DNA of 64,000 nt from Pseudomonas baltica (GCF_014235765.1 NZ_JACMYH010000006.1:124001-188000); one strand, 5' to 3'; positions 33,327 through 42,643 are shown, counted from the first letter of the stretch. The notes: generated by a model not told the origin, from the sequence alone. Made by a program: numbers and translations.

Positions 33327-34057
33327 GACGCTCATCCCGAGGCATTGGCCTGATCGAGCTGATGGTCGCCATGACCCTGGGCCTGGTCATCGTGTTGGGC
33401 GTCACGCAAATATTTCTCACGGCGAAGAATACTTACCAGAGCCAGAACGCTGCGGCGGGCATTCAGGAAGATGGACGCTTTCTGATGAGCAAGATGGCCC
33501 AGGAAATTCGCATGACAGGGTTTTTTGGCTGCCAAGCCAATCCGCTCGACAGCACGCTTACCAAAGACTTCACCGCCGCGTACGCCTCGCCGATCACTAT
33601 TACCCGCGGCACTAACAACAGCGTGATTCTCACGTTGATCACTGCCGACGTGGGCAATAACGGCGCCAATGCCGACTGGAACATTCTTACTGACTGCCGC
33701 AGTTTTTCAACAGCCTACTTACCGGCAGCCATGCCTGCCGCACTGGCTGGTCAGCAGGTCATTCCGATACGTCGGGTCGTCTATACCTTTGCCAATAATC
33801 AAGTGTTGGCGGGTAGTTTAGCCAACAGCCAAAGCCCGTTGATCAGCAACGTGCTGGCTTTTGACGTGACTTTCGGCGTGGCCTCATCCGCGGCTAACAT
33901 CAATGCCAGCAGCTACGTTGCCACGCCTACCAACTTCGACTTGATCCGCAGCGTGCGCATCAGTTTGCAGCTCGCCGACCAGGCGGCTGCACCCAACACC
34001 CGCGCGCAAACCCGGACTTTCAACACCGTGATTGCCTTGCGCAATCGGCTGCTGTGA
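33323..34057 (+). CDS. pilW: Type IV pilus minor pilin PilW
   Basis: 244 residues. The leader MRRSSRG is cut before IGLIELMVAMTLGLVIVLG, Glu+5 present. The following words AGIQEDGRFLMSKMAQEIRMTGFFGC are characteristic of PilW. It overlaps the pilV stop by 4 bases (ATGA). Cysteines near 73 and 129 may pair. In the assembled pilus PilW links the minor pilin complex to PilX and PilY1. Confidence 0.9.
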   Translation: MRRSSRGIGLIELMVAMTLGLVIVLGVTQIFLTAKNTYQSQNAAAGIQEDGRFLMSKMAQEIRMTGFFGCQANPLDSTLTKDFTAAYASPITITRGTNNSVILTLITADVGNNGANADWNILTDCRSFSTAYLPAAMPAALAGQQVIPIRRVVYTFANNQVLAGSLANSQSPLISNVLAFDVTFGVASSAANINASSYVATPTNFDLIRSVRISLQLADQAAAPNTRAQTRTFNTVIALRNRLL

Positions 34058-34067
34058 TGAGGCCTCA

Positions 34068-34577
34068 ATGAGTATGCACACCCATTACAGCGCAACGAGC
34101 ACGCAACGTGGGATGACGTTGATAGTGTGCCTGGTCTTTCTGCTGTTGCTGACTTTGATCGGCGTGTCGTCGATGCAGAACGCGACATTGCAGGAAAAGA
34201 TGGCAGGCAGCGTGACCCTGCGCAACGGCTCGTTCCAGATAGCCGAAGCCATGCTGCGCATTGGCGAAAATACAGTGAAGCCAGAAGCCTACACCCTGGC
34301 TTTCTGCAACACCGCAGTCACCTGTGCCCCGCCGACCAACGCCAATACCATTGGCACCAGCAACTATATTGCCGCCAATGGTGTGGTCTGGGTGCAGTCC
34401 GGGTCTGGCTATTACGCCATTCAGAAAGTGGGTGCCACCAACAACCCGTCGATTCTTGCAAGTGGTTCGCCAATCAACACCACCAAAAAATTCTATGAGC
34501 TGTATCGCATTACCGGGGTAGGCATCCAGGGTACTTCGCGAACGGTGCTGGAGAGTGTCTATGCCAAGCAGCAGTAG
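34068..34577 (+). CDS. pilX: Type IV pilus minor pilin PilX
   Basis: 169 residues. The leader ends in QRG and the mature protein starts MTLIVCLVFLLLLTLIGVSS. Glu+5 is missing (Val instead), which is normal for the PilX/GspK subunit thought to sit at the very tip. QEKMAGSVTLRN follows the helix, a family feature. The ATG at 34068 has GAGG 5 bases away; an in-frame start further upstream lies inside pilW. Its end overlaps the pilY1 start by 17 bases. Confidence 0.88.
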   Translation: MSMHTHYSATSTQRGMTLIVCLVFLLLLTLIGVSSMQNATLQEKMAGSVTLRNGSFQIAEAMLRIGENTVKPEAYTLAFCNTAVTCAPPTNANTIGTSNYIAANGVVWVQSGSGYYAIQKVGATNNPSILASGSPINTTKKFYELYRITGVGIQGTSRTVLESVYAKQQ

Positions 34578-37500
34578 AATGCGCGGCGTGATTAAGTTCT
34601 GTTCCGGGATACTTGCTGGATTGTACGTCAGTGCTCCGCTGTATGCCTTCGCACCAGCGGACTCTCCGTTGCTCAGCTCGGGGTCGGTCACGCCCAATGT
34701 GATGTTGCTGGTGGATGACTCCGGTAGTATGAATAACCTGATCCGCACAGCCGACTTCAATCAGGCTACCAGTCGTCCAACGATCTATAACTGCTACTAC
34801 GCCACGTTCTGCGACCGATTCAGTGTCACAAACATCGACATGGACAGTGAAAATCTGTTCTACAGCAGTTTCAACCGGGGTGGATGCTCATTCGGTTATT
34901 CGGGATTCACGCGAGGTACCAACACGGTGTATTGCCTGCGCCTCCCGGATCCGGTGGGCAACGGCAGCACCCGCTATTCATCACGGTACATCTCTTACCT
35001 GATCGACCGGCTGCCGAGCGGCAGCACCAGCCGTGACTACATTGCCGACACAACGGTGCCCGGAGACTATCGGATCAACGTTGCACGAGACGCGGCGACC
35101 GCGCTGGTCAACGCCAATCGCAACCTGCGTATCGGTCTGGCCACCTTTAACCCGCCGGCTCCCGGCAACCCAGGCCCGGGTGGCAATATTCCCCGCGCGA
35201 TTGCCGACTTGAGCGCCAACAGTTCTACCACCACAGCCCAAGCGAACAGCAACTACAACGCATTGATCAATGCCATCGGCGACCTGGGGGCCATCGCCAA
35301 CACACCGTTGGCGGAAGCCTACTACGAGGTGACGCGTTATTTCAGGGGGATGGCGCCTTACTACAACAGCACGCCCAATACCTATACCAGCCCTATCCAG
35401 TACCGCTGCCAAAAGAACTACGGGGTAGTGATCACTGACGGCCTGCCTACGTATGACCGCACTTTCCCCACCAATGACCCACTCGGGGGATCAAGGCTGC
35501 CAAACTGGGACGGTGACAGCAGCAATGATGGCGATAACCTGACTGGTGACGGTGAGGGTGACACGTTGTACCTGGATGACATCGCCAAGTTTGCCAATGA
35601 TATTGACATGCGGTCGGGCGGGACAGATACCGCCGGCAAGAGCTGGGATGCTGCGGATTTTCCCAAGCAGAACATGTCCACTTACACAGTAGGTTTCGCT
35701 GCCGACAATCAGATGCTGAAAGATGCGGCTGAAAAGACCGGTTATGGCCAGGGCAAATACTATCAAGCCACCGATGCCGCCGGCTTGAGCGCCGCCTTGA
35801 CCGCTGCGCTTAACGATATTGCTTCCAAGGCTGGTTCAGGCGGGGGCGGTTCGGTGAACTCGGTCAATCTCACAGCGTCTTCGCAGTACTATCAAACATT
35901 CTACGACCCGACCGACTGGCGCGGTACGGTACGCGCCTATAACCTGGACAGTTCAGGCAATCCCGGCGCCACGGCGGTATGGAGCACGGATGACAAGGTT
36001 AAGTCGGCCGGGAATACGATTTTTCAGTCGTGGAACATACTCACCAGCCAGCCCATCGCACTATCATTGCTGAATTTCTCTCCTGCCCAGATCGCTACCC
36101 TGGCCGTGGGTGCATCGAGCCTCAACACTCTCCTCAATCCAGTTACCGCCAATGACCTGATCGAGTGGACGAAAGGCACCAACAAGACCGGGCTGAAGAC
36201 GCGCTCGGTATTGCTGGGCGACATCATCAACTCACCCTTGGTGTATGCCTCGCCCACTGCCATTACCACTACCGACACGACAGGCGATTTCAGCTATACC
36301 ACGTACCTTGGGACCAAGGCTGCGAGCATGAACCCCGCTCTGGTTGTCAACAGCAATGATGGGATGACCAACGTTTTGAATACCGATGGCACAAGGCGCT
36401 ATGCCTATCTGCCATCTACTACGTTGGCCAATTTGAACGCAGTAGCCAACCCCAACTATATCAATGGTGTTGGCCATAAGTTCTTGAATGACGGTCAGTT
36501 GACTGTCGCAGACGCTCAAATCAACAACGGCTGGAAAACGCTGGCTTTGGGCGGTGTGGGGGCTGGCGGCAGGGCTTATTATGCGTTGCAGCTGTTTGAA
36601 GCCGGTGGTAGCAATACCACTCGTGCCCTTTGGGAAATCAACAGTAACACCACCGGCTACAGCAACATGGGCTATGCCTATGGCAAGCCGGAAGTGGCCC
36701 GATTGAAAGACGGTACCTGGGCAGCATTCATCTCGAACGGTTACGGCAGTACGACGGGGCGCGCGTCGCTGTTTGTGATCAATCTGGCTACCGGCGCGTT
36801 GATCAAGGAGATCCAGACCCCGATAGTTACAACAGGCGAAACCGACAACGGTCTGTCCTCGGTAGCGCTGGACATAAACAGCCAAGGCGTTATTCAGTAC
36901 GCCTATGGTGGCGATCTGAAAGGGCGCATGTGGAAATTTGATTTCACCAGTACCACGAATGGCGTGGTCGGGTTCGCCAATACGCCACTGTTCACAGCTT
37001 CGGGTGGCGCGACCCAAGCTATCACCGCACAGCCAACCATAGGCAATTACACTCTGGGCCGGCAGATCATCTTCTTTGGTACAGGCAAGCTCAACGAGGT
37101 GGCGGACAAAACTACAACTACGACCCAGTCTTTCTACGCCATCGTCGACGCCAATGGTTCGACCGCGAACTACACCGAGTCGGTGCTGCAACGCCAGACC
37201 ATCACCAATATCACCGGCACCAAGGTCTACACCAGCCAGAATGAGGTGGATTACAACACCCGCAAGGGTTGGTACATGCCGCTGACCTACGGCACCACAT
37301 CGACAGGGGAGCGGGTGCTTTATCCACCCTTGTTGATCGACGGTAACATTTTTTTCACTACCGCTATTCTTGACGTTTCGGACCCATGTTCGAGCGCTGG
37401 GTCAAGTAAGCTGATGGAAGTGAACGCCGAAAATGGCAAGATGATCACGAATTTCAACATCCTGAACGGTACTGAGGCAACTGCGGGAATGATCGTATCG

Positions 37501-37674
37501 GGAGGTTTGATCAATACCGCATCAATGATCTCTTATGTCGATTCCAACGGGAATGACATGGTTGCTATTCAACTGCCTAGCACGGGTGACTCTACGACAG
37601 GCAGTGGCGGCGGGTCTCCTAAACAACAGGTGGTTTCCCCGAACCGCCGTATCATGTGGCAACAACGACAATGA
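34561..37674 (+). CDS. pilY1: Type IV pilus tip adhesin PilY1 with degenerate calcium loop
   Basis: About 1037 residues. A signal peptide (GILAGLYVSAPLYAFA) is followed by a von Willebrand A domain whose metal site DxSxS reads DDSGSM near residue 59, an Asp/Asn/Gly-rich loop near 317-340 (WDGDSSNDGDNLTGDGEGD) and, from about 530, the PilC/PilY1 beta-propeller. The canonical calcium loop of P. aeruginosa PilY1 (DNNSDGVAD) corresponds here to D771-I-N-S-Q-G-V-I-Q779, so two acidic ligands are replaced by Gln, while the following AYGGDLKGRMWKFD is conserved. ATG 34561 has GGAGAG 6 bases away; an ATG at 34579 is an alternative. The gene is located between pilX and pilE as in other pseudomonads, without a pilY2. 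Confidence 0.92.
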   Translation: MPSSSRMRGVIKFCSGILAGLYVSAPLYAFAPADSPLLSSGSVTPNVMLLVDDSGSMNNLIRTADFNQATSRPTIYNCYYATFCDRFSVTNIDMDSENLFYSSFNRGGCSFGYSGFTRGTNTVYCLRLPDPVGNGSTRYSSRYISYLIDRLPSGSTSRDYIADTTVPGDYRINVARDAATALVNANRNLRIGLATFNPPAPGNPGPGGNIPRAIADLSANSSTTTAQANSNYNALINAIGDLGAIANTPLAEAYYEVTRYFRGMAPYYNSTPNTYTSPIQYRCQKNYGVVITDGLPTYDRTFPTNDPLGGSRLPNWDGDSSNDGDNLTGDGEGDTLYLDDIAKFANDIDMRSGGTDTAGKSWDAADFPKQNMSTYTVGFAADNQMLKDAAEKTGYGQGKYYQATDAAGLSAALTAALNDIASKAGSGGGGSVNSVNLTASSQYYQTFYDPTDWRGTVRAYNLDSSGNPGATAVWSTDDKVKSAGNTIFQSWNILTSQPIALSLLNFSPAQIATLAVGASSLNTLLNPVTANDLIEWTKGTNKTGLKTRSVLLGDIINSPLVYASPTAITTTDTTGDFSYTTYLGTKAASMNPALVVNSNDGMTNVLNTDGTRRYAYLPSTTLANLNAVANPNYINGVGHKFLNDGQLTVADAQINNGWKTLALGGVGAGGRAYYALQLFEAGGSNTTRALWEINSNTTGYSNMGYAYGKPEVARLKDGTWAAFISNGYGSTTGRASLFVINLATGALIKEIQTPIVTTGETDNGLSSVALDINSQGVIQYAYGGDLKGRMWKFDFTSTTNGVVGFANTPLFTASGGATQAITAQPTIGNYTLGRQIIFFGTGKLNEVADKTTTTTQSFYAIVDANGSTANYTESVLQRQTITNITGTKVYTSQNEVDYNTRKGWYMPLTYGTTSTGERVLYPPLLIDGNIFFTTAILDVSDPCSSAGSSKLMEVNAENGKMITNFNILNGTEATAGMIVSGGLINTASMISYVDSNGNDMVAIQLPSTGDSTTGSGGGSPKQQVVSPNRRIMWQQRQ

Positions 37675-37682
37675 GTGTCCGT

Positions 37683-38078
37683 ATGAGCAGGCAACAAGGC
37701 TTCACCCTTATCGAGTTGATGATCGTGGTCGCCATCGTCGGCATCCTTGCCGCCATCGCCTACCCCAGCTACACCGAGTACGTGAAGCGCACGCATCGGG
37801 TGGAGATCGGCCAGGTGCTGGCCGAAGGTGCGCAGAATTTCGAGAGGGGGTTCACACGGACCGGCAGCTACGCCAACGTGCCCGACGTGGCGGGCAATGC
37901 CTGGTACAACATCGTGACGGCAAAGGACGCCACGACGTTCAGCCTGACGGCCGCGCCGAAGCCCGGCAGCATGATGGTCGGTGACAAGTGCGGCAGTTTC
38001 GTCATCAATCAAACCGGCGCGCGGACCAACACCGGCATGGCTGCCGGCAACACCTCAGCCACCTGCTGGGGCCGCTGA
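37683..38078 (+). CDS. pilE: Type IV pilus minor pilin PilE
   Basis: 131 residues from this start. The leader MSRQQG is cut before FTLIELMIVVAIVGILAAIAYPSY, Glu+5 present. The words YTEYVKRTHRVEIGQVLAEGAQNFER and the C-terminal cysteine pair (GDKCGSF and ATCWGR) fit PilE. An ATG at 37671 overlaps the pilY1 stop (ATGA) and is an alternative start giving four extra leader residues; the ATG at 37683 has GAGTG at a better distance. It is the last pilin gene of the operon; thiO follows 20 bases later. Confidence 0.9.
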   Translation: MSRQQGFTLIELMIVVAIVGILAAIAYPSYTEYVKRTHRVEIGQVLAEGAQNFERGFTRTGSYANVPDVAGNAWYNIVTAKDATTFSLTAAPKPGSMMVGDKCGSFVINQTGARTNTGMAAGNTSATCWGR

Positions 38079-38098
38079 GCCTTCTTTGGAATCGTTTC

Positions 38099-39199
38099 AT
38101 GTCTGACCATGTGTTGGTTGTCGGCGGCGGTGTGATGGGCCTGCTGACGGCCTACAACCTTGCTGCCCATGCGGGTCGCATTACCCTGATCGACCGCAGT
38201 GCGGTCGGCCAGGAGTCTTCCTGGGCCGGCGGTGGCATCGTTTCACCGCTGTATCCCTGGCGCTACAGCCCGGCGGTTACGGCGTTGGCGCATTGGTCGC
38301 AGGATTTCTATCCGCGCCTGGGGCAGCGCCTGGCCGTCGATACGGGCATCGATCCGCAGGTGTACACCACCGGTTTGTACTGGCTGGACCTGGACGATGA
38401 AGCCGAGGCGCTTGCCTGGGCACGGGCCAATGGTCGGCCACTGGCGGCGGTGGATATTTCAGCCACCTACGAGGCAGTGCCGGTGCTGGGGCCCGGGTTC
38501 GGGCGCGCGATCCATATGGCCGATGTCGCCAATGTGCGCAATCCACGCTTGATCAAGGCTTTGAAAGCGGCCTTGTCAGCGATGCCCAACGTGACGGTGC
38601 GCGAGCAGTGTGAAGTGCAGGGTTTTTTGCTCGATGGCCAGCGGGTGGTCGGCGTGCATTCAGCGCAGGGGGAGGTGCTGGCCGACGAGGTGGTGCTGAC
38701 CGCGGGTGCCTGGAGCGGTGAGTTGTTGCAGACCCTGGGCATCGACTTGCCGGTGGAGCCGGTGAAGGGGCAGATGATCCTGTTCAAATGCGCAGCCGAT
38801 TTTTTGCCGAGCATGGTGCTGGCCAAGGGGCGCTATGCCATTCCCCGCCGCGATGGGCATGTATTGATCGGCAGCACGCTGGAGCATGCGGGCTTCGACA
38901 AGACGCCAACGGTAGAGGCGCTGAACAGCTTGAAGGCCTCGGCGGTCGATCTGCTGCCGGCCCTGGCCGAAGCCACGCCGGTGCAGCAGTGGGCTGGGTT
39001 GCGTCCGGGGTCGCCGGATGGGATACCGTTCATTGGTGCGCTGCCGCGGCATCCGGGTTTGTGGTTGAACTGCGGGCATTACCGCAATGGGTTGGTGCTG
39101 GCGCCAGCGTCGTGTCGCCTGCTGGCCGACCTGCTGCTGGGTCGCGAAGCCGTGATCGATCCAGCCCCTTACGCGCCGCAAAACCGCATCCCCCTGTAG
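38099..39199 (+). CDS. thiO: Glycine oxidase / ThiO-type FAD amine oxidase
   Basis: 366 residues. A DAO-family flavoenzyme: the FAD dinucleotide fold is VLVVGGGVMGLLTAYNLA at the start and the substrate-side word WAGLRPGSPDGIPFIG lies near residue 300, followed by NCGHYRNGLVLAPASC. ThiO oxidises glycine to the imine needed for the thiazole part of thiamine. In Pseudomonas it sits, as here, after the minor pilin genes and not in a thi operon. Its TAG stop is part of the following REP element (TGTAGCAGCGG), so the insertion of that element set or preserved the C-terminus. Confidence 0.92.
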   Translation: MSDHVLVVGGGVMGLLTAYNLAAHAGRITLIDRSAVGQESSWAGGGIVSPLYPWRYSPAVTALAHWSQDFYPRLGQRLAVDTGIDPQVYTTGLYWLDLDDEAEALAWARANGRPLAAVDISATYEAVPVLGPGFGRAIHMADVANVRNPRLIKALKAALSAMPNVTVREQCEVQGFLLDGQRVVGVHSAQGEVLADEVVLTAGAWSGELLQTLGIDLPVEPVKGQMILFKCAADFLPSMVLAKGRYAIPRRDGHVLIGSTLEHAGFDKTPTVEALNSLKASAVDLLPALAEATPVQQWAGLRPGSPDGIPFIGALPRHPGLWLNCGHYRNGLVLAPASCRLLADLLLGREAVIDPAPYAPQNRIPL

Positions 39200-39393
39200 C
39201 AGCGGCGCGAGCCGCGTCCGGCCGCACCGCGTTCATTCAGGCATACCGCATACACCGCCGACGCGGCTTGCGCCGCTGCTACAGAGATCGCGTTGTCCTG
39301 TAGCAGCGGCGCGAGCCGCGTCCGGCCCCACCGCGTTCATTAGGCGCACCACACAAACCCTGTAGCAGCGGCGCGAGCCGCGTCCGGGTTTGA
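39195..39393. repeat. Four family B REP elements after thiO
   Basis: Forward cores TGTAGCAGCGGCGCGAGCCG start at 39195, 39299 and 39360; one reverse core (GACGCGGCTTGCGCCGCTGC) lies near 39259. They fill the 209-base gap between convergent thiO and pilR and could end both transcripts. Confidence 0.92.
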
Positions 39394-39408
39394 CGCGGTG
39401 GCAGGGAA

Positions 39409-40761
39409 TCAATCCAGGCCCAGCTTTTTCAGGCGGTAGCGCATCGAGCGGAACGACATGTTCAGCCGCTGCGCTGCTGCCGTGCGGTTCCAGCGGGTTT
39501 CTTCCAGCGCTTGCAGGATGAGCTTGCGCTCGACGCTTTCCAGGTAGTCTTCCAGGTTGTCGACCTGGGCCAGGCTAGGTTCGCCGGACTCCACGCTGAC
39601 TGCCGTTTCGCTCAGGCGCAGGTCGCTCGCCTCGATGCGATCGTCTTCGCACAGGGTGTAGGCCCGTTCGAGCATGTTTTCCAGTTCGCGCACGTTGCCG
39701 GGAAAGCGGTAGCCCTTGAGGGTTTCCAGTGCCGCTGGGGTCAACTGCGCGGGCGGCAGGCCACTGCCCTGCGCCAGGCGTGCCAGCACGCTGGCAGCCA
39801 GCAGCGGAATGTCTTCACGGCGCTCGCGCAGGCAGGGCACCCGAAGCTCGATCACGTTGAGTCGGTAGTAAAGGTCCTGGCGAAAACGCTGCGCCGCCAC
39901 CTCGGCTGCGAGGTCCTTGTGGGTCGCGCTCAGAATACGCACATCGACCACGTTTTCGGTCTGCCCGCCCACGGCGCGCACGGCCTTTTCCTGGATGGCG
40001 CGCAGCAGCTTTACCTGCATGGTCAACGGCAGGTCGGCCACTTCGTCGAGAAACAGCGTGCCGCCATTGGCCGCCTGAAACAGCCCCGGCTTGTCTTCGG
40101 TGGCACCGGTGAAGCTACCTTTGCGATGGCCGAAGAATTCGCTCTCCATCAGCTCGGCGGGGATGGCCCCACAGTTGACCGGAATGAACGGCCGATCCGC
40201 CCGCGGGCCCTGTTCGTGAATCAGCCGGGCGACCAACTCCTTGCCGCTGCCCGACTCACCGCTGATGTAGACCGGCGCCTGACTGCGCGCCAGCCGGCCA
40301 ATCTGCTTGCGCAGCCCCAGCATGGGTGGCGAATCGCCGAGCAGGCGTTGGTCGATGCTCGGTTCCTTGCCGACCGGGGCGGGCGCCGGCATGCGCAGCG
40401 CGGTGCCGACCAGCTCGCGCAGGCGCGGCAGGTCGACCGGCTTGGTGAGGAAATCGAAGGCGCCGGCCTTGAGCGCATTGATGGCGGTGTCCAGGCTGCC
40501 GAACGCGGTGATCATCGCCACCGGCACATGCGGGTAGCGCTGCTGGATGAACTGAACCAGCTCAAGACCGGTGCCGTCGGGCAGGCGCATGTCGGTCAGG
40601 CACAGGTCGAACGGTTCGCGCCCCAGCCATTCGCGGGCCTCGTTGACGTCGCGTGCGCTGCGGGTTTCCAGTTTCATGCGGCCGAGGGTGATCTCCAACA
40701 GTTCGCGGATGTCCGGCTCGTCATCCACGATCAGAATTTTTTGCCTGGCGCTCATAGTCAT
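39409..40761 (-). CDS. pilR: Type IV pilus sigma-54 response regulator PilR
   Basis: 450 residues, NtrC family. The receiver domain (about 1-120) has the phosphorylated Asp in LCLTDMRLPDG near residue 57. The AAA+ sigma-54 activation domain (about 140-375) has Walker A GESGSGKE and the sigma-54 loop GSFTGA instead of GAFTGA, as known for PilR. A Fis-type HTH closes the protein (RTAAAQRLNMSFRSMRYRLKKLG). It activates sigma-54 transcription of pilA on signals from PilS. The start overlaps the pilS stop (ATGA); an ATG two codons later is possible. Targets are probably the two pilin promoters near 57.0 and 57.65 kb. Confidence 0.95.
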   Translation of the reverse strand: MTMSARQKILIVDDEPDIRELLEITLGRMKLETRSARDVNEAREWLGREPFDLCLTDMRLPDGTGLELVQFIQQRYPHVPVAMITAFGSLDTAINALKAGAFDFLTKPVDLPRLRELVGTALRMPAPAPVGKEPSIDQRLLGDSPPMLGLRKQIGRLARSQAPVYISGESGSGKELVARLIHEQGPRADRPFIPVNCGAIPAELMESEFFGHRKGSFTGATEDKPGLFQAANGGTLFLDEVADLPLTMQVKLLRAIQEKAVRAVGGQTENVVDVRILSATHKDLAAEVAAQRFRQDLYYRLNVIELRVPCLRERREDIPLLAASVLARLAQGSGLPPAQLTPAALETLKGYRFPGNVRELENMLERAYTLCEDDRIEASDLRLSETAVSVESGEPSLAQVDNLEDYLESVERKLILQALEETRWNRTAAAQRLNMSFRSMRYRLKKLGLD

Positions 40762-42353
40762 CCCTGTTTGCGCGGGTGGGCGAAGGTAATGCGCATGCAG
40801 CTGCCCCCTTTTTCACGTGCTCTGTAGTCTAGGTGGGCCTGGTTGCTTTCGCACAGCTCGCGGGAAATATACAGGCCCAGCCCGGTGCCGTTGCTTTCGG
40901 TGGTGAAGAAAGGCTCGAACATGTGCTGCAACTGATCGGCGGCAAAGCCCGGCCCATCGTCCAGCACCTCAAGGATCGGCAGGCCATCGGTCGGCTCCAC
41001 GAAAAGATTCAACCAGACCTGCGCGCGACCCTGTTGCTGGGCGCTGTAGCGCATACCGTTTTCGACCAGATTGTTCAGCACCTGAGTCAGCTGGTTGGCA
41101 TCCATGCGGGTTTCCAGGGTGCCGTCGCTGACGTACATGTGCAGTTGCTGGCCCGGGCGCGCGGTGGTGCGAAAGTCACTGACGAAGTTTTCCAGCCACG
41201 CCTTGAGGTCCAGCGGATGCGGTGCGCTGGGGCGCCGGCGCGACAGCTGCAGCACGTTCTCGATGATCAGGTTCATGCGCTTGCATTGATCCTGGATGAT
41301 CTGCGTCAGACGCCGGTCGGCTACCGGCAGGTCTTCGGATTCCTGCAGCAGTTGCCCGGCATGGCTGATGGCGCCCAGCGGGTTGCGGATCTCGTGGGCG
41401 ATGCTGGCCGTGAGGCGGCCGAGCGCGGCCAGCTTGAGTTGCTGGGCCTGCTGCGCGATCTGCGACAGGTCTTCGAGAAACACCAGGGTCTGCTGCTGTT
41501 CACCGCCGCGACGCAGGGCAATGAAGCTGGCCTGGATCGACGGCCCGGTAGGGGAGAACTTGAGGCTTTTCACGCGCAGGGCAGGGTTGGTCTGCCACTG
41601 CAGCAACCGTTCGATCAGGTCGGGTGAGTGGACGGCGATCAGCTCACCATTGAGTGTCATGCGGCCAAAAAGCCCCAAGGCGCCCTGGTTGGCCAGTTGC
41701 ACCCGCAGTTCGGTGTCCAGCACCAGGATGCCGGTGCGCATGCGCTGCAGAATCAGCGCGTTCAGGGCTTCCAGGCTGGTGACGTCACTGGCGCGCTGCT
41801 CGGCCAGGTTCTCACTGGTGCGCAACAGGCGACTGAGGCCTTGAACCACGAACCACACGGCGAAGCAGAGCACACCCAGGGTGCTGGCCTGCAGGTAGTC
41901 GTTGGCGGCAGTGGGGCGCGAGATGCTCAGGTAGAACGTCAGGTAGATGATGCCGATGGTGGCCAGCGCGGCGATCAACAGGCCCAGGCGGTTGCGTAGC
42001 AGCAGATTGCCCATGGCCACCGAGGCGATCATCAGGTTGCCGATACCGCTGGGTGTACCGCCGCCGGCGTAGAACAGGCCCGCGAGCATGATCACGTCGG
42101 CAGTGGCCAGGCTGAACACCGGCAACACCCGACGCGGGTTGCCCATCAGCACCACGACGAGGATGTTGAGGATCAGGTACAGCCAGCTGCCGGCGCGAAA
42201 CAGTTCGCCATCGGCCACTTCCAGCAGGCGGTTGTCCATGTTGCTGGAAATCAGCAGGACCAGCGACAGGCCGATGGTCAAGCGGTAGAGGTGGTACAGG
42301 CGCAGCATCCGCTGCGCCTGGGCGCCGCCGAGAAACTGCGCTTCAGCGGGCAC
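40758..42353 (-). CDS. pilS: Type IV pilus sensor kinase PilS
   Basis: 531 residues from a GTG start. Six membrane helices lie in roughly the first 185 residues, then a PAS domain (about 200-300, QRMRTGILVLDTEL) and a histidine kinase: phosphorylated His in SIAHEIRNPLGAISHAG near 325, N-box VENGMRYSA and G-boxes DDGPGFAAD and GTGLGLYISRELC. In P. aeruginosa PilS reads pilin levels in the membrane. GTG 42353 overlaps the end of the upstream small gene by 11 bases and has AAGGG in front; the longer open frame upstream is not hydrophobic-signal-like. Operon with pilR. Confidence 0.93.
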   Translation of the reverse strand: MPAEAQFLGGAQAQRMLRLYHLYRLTIGLSLVLLISSNMDNRLLEVADGELFRAGSWLYLILNILVVVLMGNPRRVLPVFSLATADVIMLAGLFYAGGGTPSGIGNLMIASVAMGNLLLRNRLGLLIAALATIGIIYLTFYLSISRPTAANDYLQASTLGVLCFAVWFVVQGLSRLLRTSENLAEQRASDVTSLEALNALILQRMRTGILVLDTELRVQLANQGALGLFGRMTLNGELIAVHSPDLIERLLQWQTNPALRVKSLKFSPTGPSIQASFIALRRGGEQQQTLVFLEDLSQIAQQAQQLKLAALGRLTASIAHEIRNPLGAISHAGQLLQESEDLPVADRRLTQIIQDQCKRMNLIIENVLQLSRRRPSAPHPLDLKAWLENFVSDFRTTARPGQQLHMYVSDGTLETRMDANQLTQVLNNLVENGMRYSAQQQGRAQVWLNLFVEPTDGLPILEVLDDGPGFAADQLQHMFEPFFTTESNGTGLGLYISRELCESNQAHLDYRAREKGGSCMRITFAHPRKQG

Positions 42354-42576
42354 CGTTGCCGGGCCCTTGCTCCAGGTGCGGTTTGCTGCAATACCAGTGG
42401 CTGTCGCGGCGCAGCGCGCTGTCTTCTGGCAGATGCACACCGCACTGGGCGCATCGAACCATGCTCAGCGATGCCGGCTTGTCATCCTGGCGAGGCGCGC
42501 GCGCCGGGTTCTTGAATTTGCGCCACAGCCAAATGGCGGCGAACACGACGGCGATCCAGAAAATCAGGCGAATCAT
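42343..42576 (-). CDS. PP0621-family small membrane-anchored zinc-ribbon-like protein
   Basis: 77 residues. One membrane helix near the N-terminus (IRLIFWIAVVFAAIWLW), a short basic linker, and a cysteine-containing part: CAQCG near 42 and C with H further on (HWYCSKPH). The spacing suggests a single metal site. The family is known from Pseudomonas and relatives at this spot, next to pilS. Its stop overlaps the pilS start by 11 bases, so the two are coupled and a link to the pilus sensor is possible, but unproven. Confidence 0.82.
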   Translation of the reverse strand: MIRLIFWIAVVFAAIWLWRKFKNPARAPRQDDKPASLSMVRCAQCGVHLPEDSALRRDSHWYCSKPHLEQGPGNGAR

Positions 42577-42643
42577 GGGATGGTCAGCTTTGCCAGGGAA
42601 GATGGCGCAGTGTAGGAGCGCACCCGATGCGGAGCAAGCGGCG

